The notes under the pieces were generated by a model. The model was not told the DNA's origin, did not search any database, and saw only the letters and a list, made by a program, of their open reading frames with translations. From Gracilibacteraceae bacterium (GTDB lineage: Bacteria; Bacillota; Desulfitobacteriia; Desulfitobacteriales; Syntrophobotulaceae), in assembly GCA_031255985.1 (NCBI GenBank), contig JAIRRL010000108.1, forward strand, positions 1 through 14,268: a stretch of 14,268 nt of DNA, given 5' to 3'. Each line of letters opens with the position of its first letter. Positions within the stretch are counted from its first letter, which is position 1. The translations under genes and the position numbers were made by a program. Below, one piece after another: positions 14,108-14,268 of the stretch.

Positions 14108-14268
14108 ATGAATCGCAGGAAATTCCTCCGCTTCCTGGTTCTGCCGCTGATCGCCTTGCTGCTGTGTCTCCCGCCCGCACCGCCGCTGCCCGCCGCCCCC
14201 TCCGCGCCGGCGGGGACGGCGGCAGCGGCGGCTTTGTTGCGCGCCCCGCACGCCCCCGCCGCCCTGCT
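14108..14268 (+). CDS. N-terminus of an exported protein (truncated by window end)
   Basis: An open frame of 53 codons runs off the window without a stop. It begins MNRRKFLRFLVLPLIALLLC, a standard signal peptide with a basic start and hydrophobic core, followed by a Pro/Ala-rich stretch. The Cys at residue 20 is followed by LPPAP, not a clear lipobox. AAAGGA (14091-14096) is 11 bases from this ATG and 8 from a TTG at 14105, which could be the true start given TTG use elsewhere here. It lies 31 bases after the subtilase, so it is probably in the same operon and may be a related surface protein. No domain is visible yet. Confidence 0.75.
   Translation, partial: MNRRKFLRFLVLPLIALLLCLPPAPPLPAAPSAPAGTAAAAALLRAPHAPAAL

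Overview
The window is one strand of densely packed, GC-rich bacterial genes; every supported CDS reads on the + strand. Gene content points to a Bacillota (Firmicutes-type) bacterium. The evidence is the order ftsE-ftsX-secreted M23 coiled-coil protein-S41 protease, which I know from that phylum, the clostridial-style CWB2 wall-binding repeats on a secreted subtilase, and repeated TTG starts behind strong Shine-Dalgarno sequences. The GC richness would suit a high-GC Clostridia or Negativicutes lineage, but the sequence alone does not settle this.

Layout. Positions 1-27 hold what may be the last codons of an upstream gene, possibly trkA. TrkH, the potassium channel subunit, follows at 37-1485. 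A 162-base gap (1486-1647) contains overlapping inverted repeats. ftsE (1648-2322) and ftsX (2324-3211) are nearly fused. The ftsX stop lies at the centre of a perfect 14-bp inverted repeat. A near-consensus sigma-A-type promoter follows (TTGACG, 17 bp, TATAAT), then a 15-codon leader ORF, the EnvC-like M23 peptidase (3367-4509) and the CtpA/B-type S41 protease (4567-5931). Next comes a large membrane hybrid histidine kinase with receiver and HPt domains (6002-8839). After a more AT-rich gap there is an orphan P-loop NTPase of unknown family (8980-9675). A 1444-residue secreted subtilase with three C-terminal CWB2 repeats follows (9742-14076), and last a truncated gene for another exported protein (from 14108). 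No gene-free stretch exceeds 300 bases, and I saw no tRNA, rRNA, CRISPR array, transposase or integrase.

How the genes may work together. FtsEX is an ATP-driven membrane complex that controls peptidoglycan hydrolases outside the cell. The next gene encodes an exported coiled-coil M23 protein with its zinc ligands intact, so it is probably the hydrolase that FtsEX switches on. The neighbouring S41 protease may process or turn over envelope proteins, including that hydrolase. The hybrid kinase has no DNA-binding output and must pass its phosphoryl group to a regulator encoded elsewhere; its position suggests, but does not prove, envelope sensing. The subtilase and the following exported protein look like a separate surface-protein unit.

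Most unusual points: the P-loop orphan, the Asn-rich repeat extension on the S41 protease, the leader ORF before the M23 gene, stem-loops placed on stop codons, and four TTG starts in a row (ftsX, M23, S41, kinase) after a GTG start for ftsE.
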